A stretch of DNA of 64,000 bases from Chitinophaga pendula (GCF_020386615.1 NZ_CP077769.1:2232001-2296000); one strand, 5' to 3'; counted from the first letter of the stretch, positions 41,260 through 51,212 are shown. The notes: generated from the letters alone by a model not told the origin. A program made the numbers and translations.

Positions 41260-42789
41260 TTACAGATCAAACTTGATCCCCTGCGCCAATGGCAGGCTGG
41301 TAGAGTAATTGATTGTATTGGTCTGTCTGCGCATATAGGCCTTCCAGGAGTCAGAACCGCTTTCACGGCCGCCACCGGTTTCCTTTTCACCTCCAAAAGC
41401 TCCTCCGATCTCAGCACCTGAAGTGCCGATATTCACATTCGCAATACCACAGTCTGATCCGGCGGCTGATAGGAACTGCTCTGCTTCCCGCAGGTTCAAT
41501 GTCATGATAGCAGAAGATAAACCCTGCGGTACATCATTCTGCATTGCAATCGCTTCCGCCAATGTGCTGTATTTCATCACATACAAAATAGGTGCAAATG
41601 TCTCATGCTGGACGATAGAGAAAGTATTCTGCACCGCCGCAATACAGGGCTTTACATAGCAACCGGAACCGTAAGCATCCCCTTCCAGCACACCACCTTC
41701 CACCAGGAAAGTGCCGCCTTCTTTCTTCACTGCTTCAATAGACTGCAGATACAATTTCACCGCATCCTGGTCGATCAATGGACCCACGTGGTTCTTCTCA
41801 TCTAACGGATCACCTATACGGATCTGCTGGTAAGCATTCACCAGCTTGGAAGTGAAATTGTCATACACACTCTCATGTATGATCAGGCGACGGGTAGATG
41901 TACAACGCTGACCTGCTGTACCTACCGCACCAAATACGGCTCCGATAAGTGACATATCCAGGTCCGCATCCTGAGAGATAATGATCGCATTGTTACCACC
42001 CAGCTCCAGTAACGCACGTCCCAGACGGGCGCCTACCGCAGCTCCCACAGCTTTGCCCATACGGGTAGATCCTGTAGCAGATACTAACGGTACGCGGTGA
42101 TCGTTACTCATCCATTCTCCTACCTCACGGCCTCCCTGCACCAGGCAACAAACACCTTCCGGTACATTATTGGCCGCAAATACCTCCGCAACTATATGCT
42201 GGCAGGCCTGTGCGGTGATCGGTGTCTTTTCAGATGGCTTCCAGATGCATACATTGCCACATACCCAGGCTAACATGGAGTTCCAGCTCCATACTGCCAC
42301 CGGGAAGTTAAAAGCCGAAATAATGGCTGTAATACCCAAAGGATGCCACTGCTCGTACATGCGGTGACCCGGACGCTCAGAATGCATAGTCAAACCGTGA
42401 AGCTGCCTGGAAAGACCTACCGCAAAATCACAGATATCGATCATCTCCTGCACCTCTCCATACCCCTCCTGCAAGCTCTTCCCCATTTCATAAGAAACCA
42501 GCTTACCCAACGCCTCTTTATGATGACGCAACGCTTCCCCTATCTGGCGAACGATCTCGCCGCGACGGGGGGCCGGCCACTGACGCCATACCTCAAAAGC
42601 TTCTTTGGCAGTAGCGACTACCGTATCGTAATCTTCCCGGCTGCCAGCCAGTACCGCTGCAATGGTCTTCCCGTCAACCGGAGAAGAAGAAGTAATACTG
42701 TTGCCCCCGGCTTTGATCCATTTGTTCCCTGTACTCACACCGCTGTTTTCGGCAGCGATATGAAAAGTCTGTAGTATGTTTTGTATCAT
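41260..42789 (-). CDS. ALDH7-like 2-aminoadipate semialdehyde dehydrogenase
   Basis: A 509-residue NAD(P)-dependent aldehyde dehydrogenase of the ALDH7/antiquitin group, which oxidises 2-aminoadipate 6-semialdehyde (in equilibrium with piperideine-6-carboxylate) to 2-aminoadipate. Visible motifs are the cofactor-site SAFNFPVAVWSWN, the general-base segment LLELGGNNAII, and the catalytic cysteine near residue 296 in GTAGQRCTSTRR, a context typical of ALDH7. Length is normal. It is last in a three-gene minus-strand set whose other members fit lysine breakdown; the gap from the preceding gene is 75 nt. Confidence 0.88.
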   Translation of the reverse strand: MIQNILQTFHIAAENSGVSTGNKWIKAGGNSITSSSPVDGKTIAAVLAGSREDYDTVVATAKEAFEVWRQWPAPRRGEIVRQIGEALRHHKEALGKLVSYEMGKSLQEGYGEVQEMIDICDFAVGLSRQLHGLTMHSERPGHRMYEQWHPLGITAIISAFNFPVAVWSWNSMLAWVCGNVCIWKPSEKTPITAQACQHIVAEVFAANNVPEGVCCLVQGGREVGEWMSNDHRVPLVSATGSTRMGKAVGAAVGARLGRALLELGGNNAIIISQDADLDMSLIGAVFGAVGTAGQRCTSTRRLIIHESVYDNFTSKLVNAYQQIRIGDPLDEKNHVGPLIDQDAVKLYLQSIEAVKKEGGTFLVEGGVLEGDAYGSGCYVKPCIAAVQNTFSIVQHETFAPILYVMKYSTLAEAIAMQNDVPQGLSSAIMTLNLREAEQFLSAAGSDCGIANVNIGTSGAEIGGAFGGEKETGGGRESGSDSWKAYMRRQTNTINYSTSLPLAQGIKFDL

Positions 42790-42864
42790 CTTAATGCAGG
42801 TTTGCTATTTATGACGTGAAATTATATTTAAACGTGAAAAATACAGATACCCGGTCTAATTTAT

Positions 42865-43788
42865 TTACTGTTTGGCAGTCTGACTGCTGTAAGTACTCTC
42901 GAAGATCTTATCTGCATTACCAGCCTCAAAACCTTCCCGGCGGTGTTCCCGTTGGATGGCCTCGGCAGCAAGATGCTGATACGCAGGTAATACTTTCCGC
43001 TCGGCAAACTCTACATAAGAACCGGCGATCGGATATGCCACACCGTCAGCAAAGGTAGCATCAATCATCTTAGCCACCGTAGAACTTTGTAATAACAATC
43101 CGTCAGGACTAGTCTTGATCTTACCGCCGGCATCATTCAGCCTGAACCCGTTACGCTCCAGGAAATCATTAAAGTCAGCCACCGTATTGTAACCGGCCTT
43201 CAGATTATGAACGCTGATCGTGAAATGATTGAGGTAATAGTGATTATAGATCACCCAGGCTGCATACTCACTCTCCGCCGCCAGCCGTTTGAAATCCTCC
43301 AGCGTAGGCGTACGCCATAAACCGCTGTGCAGAAAATCATCTACCGCCGCCGCATTATCCAGGTCCAGCTGATCCGCGGGATCAGCCTTTACCTCACTGG
43401 TATAACTGGTAATGATCTCCTGCGCTTCCGCACTCAGATCCCCAACCCGTAACTCACTGATAAAGATCCGGGGATAAGCAGGATCAGGTGGCGCATACCA
43501 ATAGGCATCCAGCTTCTTCTCCTTGAAATAATAGGCGTCACGTTTTTCATACCCGTAATGAAGAAAGATCTTCTCCAGAGACTGTATTCCCAACTGTGGA
43601 ACACCCATCGTACGGAATGCAATATGGTCATTCTCTATGTCTGATGCCTGATTGATTACCCCTTCTCTGATCATTGTGTCTATGATGGCTGCTACATCCG
43701 GCACCCGCTCCTGATAGCGGCTTATCAGGCCATTTAATACATCGTTCAGCATAACTGTAATGTTATCGTGTAGCCGTTGGCTATGCAT
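42865..43788 (-). CDS. DUF1338 protein, 2-oxoadipate dioxygenase/decarboxylase-like
   Basis: A 307-residue member of the DUF1338 family. The characterised member HglS of Pseudomonas putida is an Fe(II) enzyme that turns 2-oxoadipate into D-2-hydroxyglutarate in D-lysine catabolism. Likely metal ligands here are His55 (NDHIAFRT), His188 (LNHFTISVH) and Glu260 (GSYVEFAER); Arg59 lies four residues after His55, the spacing of the substrate arginine in HglS. The protein is shorter than HglS (about 460 residues). It sits between a saccharopine-dehydrogenase-like gene and the ALDH7-like gene, which supports the assignment. Confidence 0.82.
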   Translation of the reverse strand: MHSQRLHDNITVMLNDVLNGLISRYQERVPDVAAIIDTMIREGVINQASDIENDHIAFRTMGVPQLGIQSLEKIFLHYGYEKRDAYYFKEKKLDAYWYAPPDPAYPRIFISELRVGDLSAEAQEIITSYTSEVKADPADQLDLDNAAAVDDFLHSGLWRTPTLEDFKRLAAESEYAAWVIYNHYYLNHFTISVHNLKAGYNTVADFNDFLERNGFRLNDAGGKIKTSPDGLLLQSSTVAKMIDATFADGVAYPIAGSYVEFAERKVLPAYQHLAAEAIQREHRREGFEAGNADKIFESTYSSQTAKQ

Positions 43789-43846
43789 ACGCTACGGTAA
43801 AAGTAAAACTAAGTTCTGTTTTTTTCTTGTTTGACCTGCCTGTAGA

Positions 43847-44917
43847 TCAATTATAGCATTGTGCAAAGGAATTGGCAGCCATGTCCGCAAAACGTACATC
43901 TTCCTGACGGATAAAACCTTTCGCAGGAAGTTTACCATTTACATGCAGATCAATCACGGCACAGGCAGCTCCGGCAGTAGTAAGTTGTATCGCAGTAAAG
44001 TGACGGCCATACAGCTCCTGACTATAGATCTTACGCGAGAAAGAACGCTGTACATGACGCCCATTGATCGTACCTGATACAGATACAAACACCAGTACCA
44101 CATCCTGGGGGGTAAACGGAATACTGTCTTCCATGATCTCTTTCAACATATCCCGCTTTTGACCCAGCTTCAATTCGGTCAGTAATATCTTCATCAGCTG
44201 ACAATGACCGGGATAACGAACCGTCTTGTAATCCAGGTTGTACACCTTACCGTCCAGTATCTCCGCCAGTGCAGATAATCCACCGGAAGTATTGAAGGCC
44301 TCATATTCGATACCGTCCAACGCAAAACGCTCGTAACCTTCCATCGGCATCACCTCCTTACGGCGGCCTTCCAGGATCGCATCACAAGGATTGCAGTATT
44401 CATTGATAAGCCCGTCTGTACTCCAGGTGAGGTTATACATCAGGCTATTAGTAGGAAACTGAGGCAATGCACCTACCCGCAGTTTTACTGTGTCAAGCGC
44501 ATCAAATTGCTGTGCAATATCATAAGCGGCAATACTGATGAAACCAGGCGCCAGCCCACATTGTGGCATAAAACTTACATTGGCCGTATCCGCGATCTCC
44601 CGGATAGCATTGGTAGTCGCCACATCTTCCGTCAGATCGAAATAATGTGTGTTGCTTTCCGCTGCCGCCGCCGCAATTTTAACATTCAGAAAGTAAGGGC
44701 AGGCACTCAGTACGATATCCTGATCCTGCATTACTTCGCATAAACGGGTATGGTCGTTTACATCCAGCTGTACCGCCTGTATACCTGCACCGGCAGCACT
44801 AGCCAGTAATTGAGGATTGTTATCTGCCAGCGTTACCTGGTAACGGCCTGATTGCTGTAACAGAAAGGCAGCCGTTTCTCCTATCTTACCGGCGCCGATA
44901 ATGATTGCTTTTGTCAT
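43847..44917 (-). CDS. Saccharopine dehydrogenase-like / lysine 6-dehydrogenase-like protein
   Basis: A 356-residue oxidoreductase: Rossmann domain (about 1-120, opening AIIIGAGKIGETAAFLL) and a saccharopine-dehydrogenase C-terminal catalytic domain (from about 125, with PQCGLAPGFISIAAYDIAQQ). The family includes glutamate-forming saccharopine dehydrogenase and L-lysine 6-dehydrogenase, both giving 2-aminoadipate semialdehyde. No lysine-ketoglutarate reductase gene is adjacent, which mildly favours direct lysine 6-dehydrogenation. It is the first gene of the set; its promoter must lie in 44918-45280, where I found no full consensus. Confidence 0.85.
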   Translation of the reverse strand: MTKAIIIGAGKIGETAAFLLQQSGRYQVTLADNNPQLLASAAGAGIQAVQLDVNDHTRLCEVMQDQDIVLSACPYFLNVKIAAAAAESNTHYFDLTEDVATTNAIREIADTANVSFMPQCGLAPGFISIAAYDIAQQFDALDTVKLRVGALPQFPTNSLMYNLTWSTDGLINEYCNPCDAILEGRRKEVMPMEGYERFALDGIEYEAFNTSGGLSALAEILDGKVYNLDYKTVRYPGHCQLMKILLTELKLGQKRDMLKEIMEDSIPFTPQDVVLVFVSVSGTINGRHVQRSFSRKIYSQELYGRHFTAIQLTTAGAACAVIDLHVNGKLPAKGFIRQEDVRFADMAANSFAQCYN

Positions 44918-45280
44918 AACGATTGTCGTGGTTTATAGAGTAGTATGATATAAAAAGAAACATACCCGCATACAGTCATACACGTCGCTATTATTGCGCT
45001 AATAACGCCAACGCGAATGTAAATACCCGCAGCTGAACATCAACAGCAATGCATAACGGCCTGCACACCATTACTGGTCGTGGCACGACACAAAAACTAT
45101 AATAAACTGTAAAGGGGGAAAAAGCCATCTATCATGGCACATGCGAACAAGTGCTCCTGAGGAAGGAGAGCAATGAAAGTTGTATGTTCAGCAAATAGTT
45201 CACTATCAGCAAATATAAAAAAATATATTAGTAGAACGTCCGCCGGACAAAATTTATCTTCAAAATAGGAGAGGAGCGGA
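44918..45280. other. Intergenic region upstream of the lysine-degradation genes
   Basis: About 360 bp with no credible gene. It must carry the promoter of the saccharopine-dehydrogenase-like gene. Two near-consensus minus-strand -7 elements with one extra base occur around 45087 and 45248; neither is convincing. Confidence 0.5.
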
Positions 45281-45316
45281 AAAAGCGAAGGAGCAGTACA
45301 CTGCTCCTTCGCTTTT
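45281..45316. terminator. Bidirectional-looking terminator after panB
   Basis: Perfect 16-bp stem (45281-45296 with 45301-45316), 4-nt loop TACA, with AAAA at one foot and TTTT at the other. It lies 8 nt past the panB stop codon. Confidence 0.85.
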
Positions 45317-45323
45317 ATCAGTA

Positions 45324-46139
45324 TTAATATTGTTCCTTTTCATTGGGAAAATCCCGGCTTTTCACGTCTGTAATATATTGCGTGGTCGCCTTCAATATCT
45401 GCTCGTACAGGTTCAGGTAACGACGGAGAAAACGTGGCTTGAACTCCTTGTTGATGCCCAGCATATCATGCATCACCAATACTTGCCCATCCACGTGAGG
45501 CCCGGCACCAATACCGATTACCGGTATCTGCACCTTTTCCGCTACCTCTTTGGCCAACGCAGCAGGTATCTTCTCCAGCACGATCGCAAAACAGCCAGCC
45601 TCCTGCAACAATATGGCGTCGCTGATCAGCTTGCGGGCCTCCGCCTCCTCTGTAGCTCTCACCGCATAAGTACCGAATTTATAGATCGATTGCGGTGTCA
45701 GCCCAAGATGACCCATCACCGGTACACCAGCAGAAATGATCCTTTTTACCGACTCAATGATCTCCTCACCGCCTTCTATCTTAATACCGTGCGCCCCTGT
45801 CTCCTTCATAATACGGATGGTAGAATTAAGTGCTTCCTTCGAATTGCCTTGGTAAGAGCCGAAAGGTAGATCGACGATCACAAAACAACGTTTGATAGCC
45901 CGCACCACAGAGGCAGCATGATAAATCATCTGGTCCAGCGTAATAGGCAACGTAGTCTCATGACCAGCCATCACATTGGAGGCCGAATCACCTACTAATA
46001 TTATATCTATTCCGGCATCATCAAAGATGCGGGCCATAGAAAAGTCATAAGCAGTAAGCATGGAGATCTTCTCTCCGTCCAGTTTCATCTTCTGTAATAT
46101 ATGCGTGGTCACACGCTTGATCTCTTTATGAACTGACAT
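45324..46139 (-). CDS. panB: 3-methyl-2-oxobutanoate hydroxymethyltransferase
   Basis: First committed step of pantothenate synthesis, adding a hydroxymethyl group from methylene-THF to 2-oxoisovalerate to give ketopantoate. The 271-residue protein has [19 protein letters not shown], the metal-binding [36 protein letters not shown] and [14 protein letters not shown], all in the family order. It follows the exopolyphosphatase gene after a hairpin. panC and panD lie about 5 kb away on the same strand. Confidence 0.95.
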   Translation of the reverse strand: MSVHKEIKRVTTHILQKMKLDGEKISMLTAYDFSMARIFDDAGIDIILVGDSASNVMAGHETTLPITLDQMIYHAASVVRAIKRCFVIVDLPFGSYQGNSKEALNSTIRIMKETGAHGIKIEGGEEIIESVKRIISAGVPVMGHLGLTPQSIYKFGTYAVRATEEAEARKLISDAILLQEAGCFAIVLEKIPAALAKEVAEKVQIPVIGIGAGPHVDGQVLVMHDMLGINKEFKPRFLRRYLNLYEQILKATTQYITDVKSRDFPNEKEQY

Positions 46140-46182
46140 GGGTGTGGAATAAGGAAATGAATAAAATAATAAACGAAATGAA

Positions 46183-46200
46183 AAGCAGCGGGAGCTGCTT
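46183..46200 (-). terminator. Terminator/attenuator between ppx and panB
   Basis: Perfect 7-bp stem AAGCAGC (46183-46189) with GCTGCTT (46194-46200), 4-nt loop, followed on the minus strand by TTTCATTTCGTTTATT. It overlaps the ppx stop codon and lies 44 nt before panB, so it may only partly stop transcription. Confidence 0.55.
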
Positions 46201-47089
46201 ATATCAGATTTTTACTGATCTCTGTGTATAATGCCTGTATAAGACCATCCGCCAATCCGATCTTGGGAACGTAGATCTCGCCGGCATCCGCCCAGCGCAT
46301 TACATTCACATAGATCTGTAAAGCCGGTACGATCACATCCGCACGGTCTTCCCGCAGGTTGTAAAGATGTATACGTTCTTCTACGGTAAAGCTGCTGAAT
46401 TCTTTATAGTAATCTTTAATGGTATCAAAGGAGAGTGGTTTCCCTTCTTTTCGCTTGGATAACGAAAAGACCTTGTTGATGTTGCCGCCGGAACCTATCG
46501 CCGTTACGGGCATATGCCCTTTTAACTGCTGTTTGATAAAGTCCTTCATCTGCGTCCAATGTTCATCAGTAACCATATGCTGCAGTAGCCGGATCGTACC
46601 AATATTGAAAGATTGTTTGAATAACAACTTGCCCCTGCTGAAACAAGTCAGTTCCGTACTACCGCCACCCACATCTATATACAGATAAGACTGGGTCTTG
46701 TCCATCTGCTCCGCAATATGATTTTCATATATGTAGGACGCTTCTTCATCGCCAGTGATGACCTTGATATCAATGCCGGTCTGCTGCCTGACCTCCTGTA
46801 ATATCTGCTGCGCATTCTCGGCATCACGCATCGCAGAGGTGGCACAGGCCTTCAGGTATTTCACCTCATACACCTGCAGAAGTAACTGATACGCTTTAAC
46901 GGTGTTCAAAAGATCAGCGGCCTTCTTTTCTGATATACTGCCGGTATTGAATACATCAAACCCCAATCGAAGCGGAACCCTGACAAGGTTGACCTTGGTA
47001 AAATCCATTTCACCCCTGCTATTCGGAGATGCCTCCGAGATCAGCAGACGTGCAGCGTTAGATCCAATATCTATGGCAGCCAGTTTCAT
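46199..47089 (-). CDS. Ppx/GppA-family exopolyphosphatase
   Basis: A 296-residue sugar-kinase-fold phosphohydrolase predicted to release phosphate from polyphosphate or to hydrolyse pppGpp. The phosphate-1 motif [16 protein letters not shown] is at the N-terminus; [12 protein letters not shown] (phosphate-2) is near residue 138 and [11 protein letters not shown] (near 205) the third nucleotide-binding loop. It is the short, single-unit form without the C-terminal HD-like extension of E. coli Ppx/GppA. It sits next to polyphosphate kinase on the same strand, which favours the polyphosphate substrate. Confidence 0.9.
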   Translation of the reverse strand: MKLAAIDIGSNAARLLISEASPNSRGEMDFTKVNLVRVPLRLGFDVFNTGSISEKKAADLLNTVKAYQLLLQVYEVKYLKACATSAMRDAENAQQILQEVRQQTGIDIKVITGDEEASYIYENHIAEQMDKTQSYLYIDVGGGSTELTCFSRGKLLFKQSFNIGTIRLLQHMVTDEHWTQMKDFIKQQLKGHMPVTAIGSGGNINKVFSLSKRKEGKPLSFDTIKDYYKEFSSFTVEERIHLYNLREDRADVIVPALQIYVNVMRWADAGEIYVPKIGLADGLIQALYTEISKNLI

Positions 47090-47222
47090 CCATTACAATT
47101 TTATTGTATAAATGCCGTAACGAGCCGGAAAGATAACAAAATCTGAGAAGGTATACGCAGTATTTACTTGGTAGGGGTCGGGCAGGGGCCTAAATTGCAG
47201 GAAGCGGGGAGGATAAAGGACC

Positions 47223-47253
47223 GGCTTACCAGCGATTATGAGGCTGGTAAGCC
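47223..47253 (-). terminator. Hairpin after ppk1
   Basis: Perfect 11-bp stem GGCTTACCAGC (47223-47233) with GCTGGTAAGCC (47243-47253), 9-nt loop, 26 nt beyond the ppk1 stop codon. The T-run on the minus strand is poor, so efficiency is uncertain. Confidence 0.55.
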
Positions 47254-47278
47254 ACCTTCATATCTTATTCAATTATCC

Positions 47279-49435
47279 CTATTGCGGATATTGCTTTTCA
47301 TGCAGGTACTTGTAGATCTCTATCTGGGAACGGACCTTTTTATCTCCTTCCCGTTTGTACTCGTTCTTTTGCTCATTATCCAGTATACGAGCCTTTACAT
47401 TGCCGCTCAGCTGTATTTTGATGATGTCTATCAGCTCCTGTTTGATATGAGGGTCCAGGATCGGCAATGCACATTCCACCCGGTGATCCAGGTTACGCAC
47501 CATCCAGTCACACGAAGAGATAAACACTTTCTCCTGGCCGCCATTATGGAAAATAAACACACGGGCATGCTCCAGGTATTCGTCTACTATACTCACGGCG
47601 GAAATATTCTTTTTCCATTTTTTATTCTCCGTGTAGGCACAGCAGATACCCCGAATGATTAATTTTACGTTCACCCCTACACGCGCTGCCTCATACAGGC
47701 GGCTGATCAGTTCCGCATCAGAAAGAGAATTCAGCTTTACAGTAATAGCCGCATGCTTTTTATGCTGGGCATTTTTGATCTCCTTATCTATCAGGCGTAT
47801 AAAATGACCGCGCATATTATAAGGGCTCACCGGCAGTAACTTACAGTCCTGCAGGAACTTGATATCATGCCGGGGACTCTCCAGGTAGCTGAATATGCGA
47901 TTAATATCAGCCATGACGTTCCTGTTGGCTGTCAGCAGGCAATGGTCGCCGTATATATGGGCCGTCTTCTCGTTCAGGTTACCAGTGCTTATAAAGCCAC
48001 ATTGTACCGTCTTGGTACCGATCCGCTTCTTGATCACACATAGCTTGGCATGCACTTTCATATTCGGAATACCGATCAGCACTTTTACTCCTTCCTCTTC
48101 CAGTCTCGATTTCCAATCCAGGTTGTCTGCCTCGTTAAACCTGGCGCGAAGCTCTATCACCACGGTTACTTGTTTCCCGTTCCTTACGGCATTGATAAGG
48201 GCATTTACGATCTTGGAATTACGTGCTAGCCGGTAAGCAGTGATCTTGATACTGGTCACATTAGGATCGATAGCAGCCTCCCTCAGCAGGTCTATGATAG
48301 AGTCGAAAGAGTGATAAGGAAGGTTCAGCAGCACATCCTGTTGCTGAATAACGTGCATGACGCTGGTCGCATTCACGAACAGCGGATGTATGAATGTTTT
48401 ACGGTGCTGTATCTGCTGACGGGTGAACACCGAAGCAGGGAAATCCATAAAATCCTTAAAGTTATGGATACGCGCCCCGGGAATAATATTGTCTTTACCG
48501 GATAATCCCTGCCTGCGCATCAGGTATTCGAGCAGCAACGGATCGATGTCCTTGTCATACAGGAAACGGACCGGCTTACCCTTACGACGGGCTTTCAGCC
48601 CTTTTTCTATCTGGTGGATCAGGCTGGTCGCCACATCATTGTCTATATCCAACTCCGCATCCCGGGTCACTTTAACGATATGCGCGCTGAACTTATCATA
48701 GCCAAAGTAAGAAAAGATATGTGGCAGGCAGAAACGGATCACGTCCTCCAGCAGTATAATTTCATGCTCCTCTTCCTTGGATGGCAGGATAATAAAACGA
48801 GGCAGGATGGCGGTAGGAATCTCTATCAGCGAGAATTTCTGTCTTACGGAGTTGTCCTGGCGAGCCAGTACCACAGCAAGATAGATGGATTTATCACGTA
48901 AATACGGGAAATGCTGGATACTTTCTATCATCAGCGGGATGATATTCGTACGCACCTCCTCGTTGAAGTAGTTCAGGATAAAACGTTGCTGCTCCTTATT
49001 GAGCTGTTTCTCGGTACGGATGAATATATGCTGCTCCTGCAGTTCTTCCGTAATATCCTTCCAGATGCGGTCGAATTCCCGCTGTTGTTCAATAACGATG
49101 TGCTGAATATCTTCCAGGATAGCTTCCGGGTTCTGTTCCAGGTGTACCCTGGCTGACTTGCCAAAGGCCTGCATCCTGCGAAGAGTCGCCACACGCACAC
49201 GGAAGAATTCATCCAGGTTGTTACTGAAAATGCCTAAAAAGCGGATACGTTCACGAAGTGGGACCGTTTTATCTGCCGCCTCCTGCAATACACGCCCATT
49301 GAAAGACAACCAGCTGATATCGCGGGCTATCATTTTCTTCTTAGATCCGGTGTTCTTCTTCTTACTGGTTTTCGTTTCCTGAAGCATATCCGTCACGGTT
49401 ATATCATCATTTGATGCACTCTTCGTCATTCGCAT
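47279..49435 (-). CDS. ppk1: Polyphosphate kinase 1
   Basis: Makes inorganic polyphosphate from ATP at the membrane. The 718-residue protein has the full PPK1 order: N-domain (SWLSFNGRVLQEA, FLGIFSNNLDEFFRVRV), head domain, and two phospholipase-D-like catalytic domains. The phospho-accepting histidine lies near residue 461 in MKVHAKLCVIKKR; a second conserved histidine is in YLEHARVFIFHNGG. Where E. coli has histidine in the YVHLGTGN motif, this protein reads CGFISTGN, with Phe at that place. A Lys/Thr/Ser-rich N-terminal extension of about 35 residues precedes the family core. Confidence 0.94.
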   Translation of the reverse strand: MRMTKSASNDDITVTDMLQETKTSKKKNTGSKKKMIARDISWLSFNGRVLQEAADKTVPLRERIRFLGIFSNNLDEFFRVRVATLRRMQAFGKSARVHLEQNPEAILEDIQHIVIEQQREFDRIWKDITEELQEQHIFIRTEKQLNKEQQRFILNYFNEEVRTNIIPLMIESIQHFPYLRDKSIYLAVVLARQDNSVRQKFSLIEIPTAILPRFIILPSKEEEHEIILLEDVIRFCLPHIFSYFGYDKFSAHIVKVTRDAELDIDNDVATSLIHQIEKGLKARRKGKPVRFLYDKDIDPLLLEYLMRRQGLSGKDNIIPGARIHNFKDFMDFPASVFTRQQIQHRKTFIHPLFVNATSVMHVIQQQDVLLNLPYHSFDSIIDLLREAAIDPNVTSIKITAYRLARNSKIVNALINAVRNGKQVTVVIELRARFNEADNLDWKSRLEEEGVKVLIGIPNMKVHAKLCVIKKRIGTKTVQCGFISTGNLNEKTAHIYGDHCLLTANRNVMADINRIFSYLESPRHDIKFLQDCKLLPVSPYNMRGHFIRLIDKEIKNAQHKKHAAITVKLNSLSDAELISRLYEAARVGVNVKLIIRGICCAYTENKKWKKNISAVSIVDEYLEHARVFIFHNGGQEKVFISSCDWMVRNLDHRVECALPILDPHIKQELIDIIKIQLSGNVKARILDNEQKNEYKREGDKKVRSQIEIYKYLHEKQYPQ

Positions 49436-49600
49436 AGGCTAAGTTTAATAGTAAGGCATTCACATTTTTATTCATGCAACAATACATTTTTTGCTTAAGA
49501 CGAGAAGTTAAATTAAAGTTACGGCAAATCAAGCAATAAACTTGCCAGGCTTCCGGTAGGAACCGGATCACTTTGCTCAGAATAAACAATATGGTTAATG

Positions 49601-50614
49601 CTATTTGACTGCAGGAACGTTGTCCTTATTGAACAGCGGAAGGGCGATCAGGCTTATAAAGCCCAGTACCAGCACCAGCAATGTCTGCGCCAGCCAGATA
49701 ATCCAGCCGAAAGCGTAACCGATGGTAGCGTGTACGCCATAGAGTAAGAGGGTCTGTTGTACCAGCACCTGGTAAGCGCCTATACCACCCTGCGTAACGA
49801 TCATCCCGATGCTGCCGAATGCCAGTACGGCCATAGCGGCTTTAACACCTAGATGACGGGTGTCCTCCAGGCAATAGAAGCCGATGTACATCATCGTAAA
49901 GTACAATACCCAGATCAGCAGGCTGTAGAAGATAAACCAGCCTTTGTTCTCCATACGGCCGATGGATAATATGCCTTCCAATACCCCCTTAGCAAGGTTG
50001 CGGACGGTAACAGCTGCTTTGGAACGCTGAAAGCGTTTATACAGGAAAAGGAAAAGGGCAGCAACAACAATGGCCACCCCGCCGATCAGCAACCACTGCC
50101 CGGTACCGGCATTTGCCAGCTTGTTTTGCAGGGGGATCCAGATATGTGATTGGAAAAAAGCACCGACAATGTCGATCTGCATCAACACCGTTACGATCAT
50201 GAGAACGATCAGGCAAAGCAGGTCAATGGCCCGTTCGGCGATCATCGTACCTACCAGCTTGTCTGCCGGGATCTTCTCATAACGGGCCAGTATACCACAA
50301 CGGGCCACCTCACCCAGTCGGGGTACGGCAAGGTTGGCCAGGTAGCCGACCATCACGGCAAAAAAAGTATTGAACTTACCCGGTTGGTGGCCGAGGGGTT
50401 TCATCAGCAGCCGCCAGCGGATAGCGCGGTACCAATGGCTGGCAATCCCTACCAGCATAGCAGGGATCACCAGCCAGTAATTGGCGCGTTCGAAAGCAGC
50501 GCGTATATCTGCTTTCTCTTGTGTAGTAAGATCTTTTGTAACCAGCCATATCAGCAATAAGCCAATGCCCAGGAAGACAATAAATTTCAGAATGCTTTGA
50601 AGGCGTTTCGACAT
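49601..50614 (-). CDS. Lysylphosphatidylglycerol-synthase TM-region family (flippase-like) protein
   Basis: A 337-residue integral membrane protein with about eight helices, belonging to the LPG_synthase_TM / UPF0104 family. Characteristic segments include WYRAIRWRLLMKPLGH, VMVGYLANLAVPRLGEVARCGILARY and GGIGAYQVLVQQTLLLYG. Related proteins are the flippase part of MprF and lipid-linked sugar exporters; the substrate here is unknown. It starts 33 nt after panD and is probably co-transcribed with it. Confidence 0.87.
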   Translation of the reverse strand: MSKRLQSILKFIVFLGIGLLLIWLVTKDLTTQEKADIRAAFERANYWLVIPAMLVGIASHWYRAIRWRLLMKPLGHQPGKFNTFFAVMVGYLANLAVPRLGEVARCGILARYEKIPADKLVGTMIAERAIDLLCLIVLMIVTVLMQIDIVGAFFQSHIWIPLQNKLANAGTGQWLLIGGVAIVVAALFLFLYKRFQRSKAAVTVRNLAKGVLEGILSIGRMENKGWFIFYSLLIWVLYFTMMYIGFYCLEDTRHLGVKAAMAVLAFGSIGMIVTQGGIGAYQVLVQQTLLLYGVHATIGYAFGWIIWLAQTLLVLVLGFISLIALPLFNKDNVPAVK

Positions 50615-50647
50615 AATGGTGATAGCGCTGATAAATGAGGTTTAGAC

Positions 50648-50992
50648 TTATAATTTGTTGCCTTCTTTAGGAAATATGGCAATAGGTTCGTGCTGCTTGG
50701 CCTCCTCAAAGTCCATAGTGGCATAAGAAATAATGATCACAATGTCTCCTACCGCGCAGAGGCGCGCAGCCGGCCCGTTCATACAGACAACGCCAGAACC
50801 GCGTTTGCCTTTCAGAATGTATGTTTCCAGACGTTCACCATTGTTCACATTTACAACTTGTACTTTTTCATTGGGAATCATATTGGCAGCATCCAACAGG
50901 TCTTCATCTATTGTAATGCTTCCTACATATTGGAGGTTGGCTTCCGTAATTACTGCACGGTGTATTTTACTTTTAAGTACTTCAATTTGCAT
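50648..50992 (-). CDS. panD: Aspartate 1-decarboxylase
   Basis: Pyruvoyl enzyme that decarboxylates aspartate to beta-alanine for pantothenate. The 114-residue proenzyme has Gly24-Ser25 in LQYVGSITI, the self-cleavage site that yields the pyruvoyl group, then [20 protein letters not shown] and the conserved [12 protein letters not shown] turn. Its promoter is the clearest in the window, with both elements at consensus spacing. The downstream gene encodes a flippase-like protein. Confidence 0.95.
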   Translation of the reverse strand: MQIEVLKSKIHRAVITEANLQYVGSITIDEDLLDAANMIPNEKVQVVNVNNGERLETYILKGKRGSGVVCMNGPAARLCAVGDIVIIISYATMDFEEAKQHEPIAIFPKEGNKL

Positions 50993-51103
50993 AACTTAAA
51001 TTATCCGGGATCTTTAATGCGGATGCTTGACGGGTTTATAAACAGGTTTCTTGACAAAATACATAGTACTTTTTTTCCGGCCGGTGATTAAAAAGTATGT
51101 TCG

Positions 51104-51133
51104 CAAAGGTAGGCAAATTTGCGAAACGGTCAA
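51104..51133 (-). promoter_or_regulatory. panD promoter (-33 TTG and -7 TAnnTTTG)
   Basis: On the minus strand, TTG (51131-51133), a 19-nt spacer, then TACCTTTG (51104-51111), the full Bacteroidota sigma-ABfr pattern. The predicted start is about 51097, giving a 105-nt leader before panD. Confidence 0.7.
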
Positions 51134-51212
51134 GTTTGCGGAGAACCGCACCTAAGTCCCCGGTCCGCGCTAAATTAAGCTGCTGCCAGCATTCATCTAC
51201 AGCTAATAAAGT

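Noticed and set aside
49407..49589. A 60-residue minus-strand open frame between the flippase-like gene and ppk1
   Set aside because: It overlaps the ppk1 start and has no conserved features.
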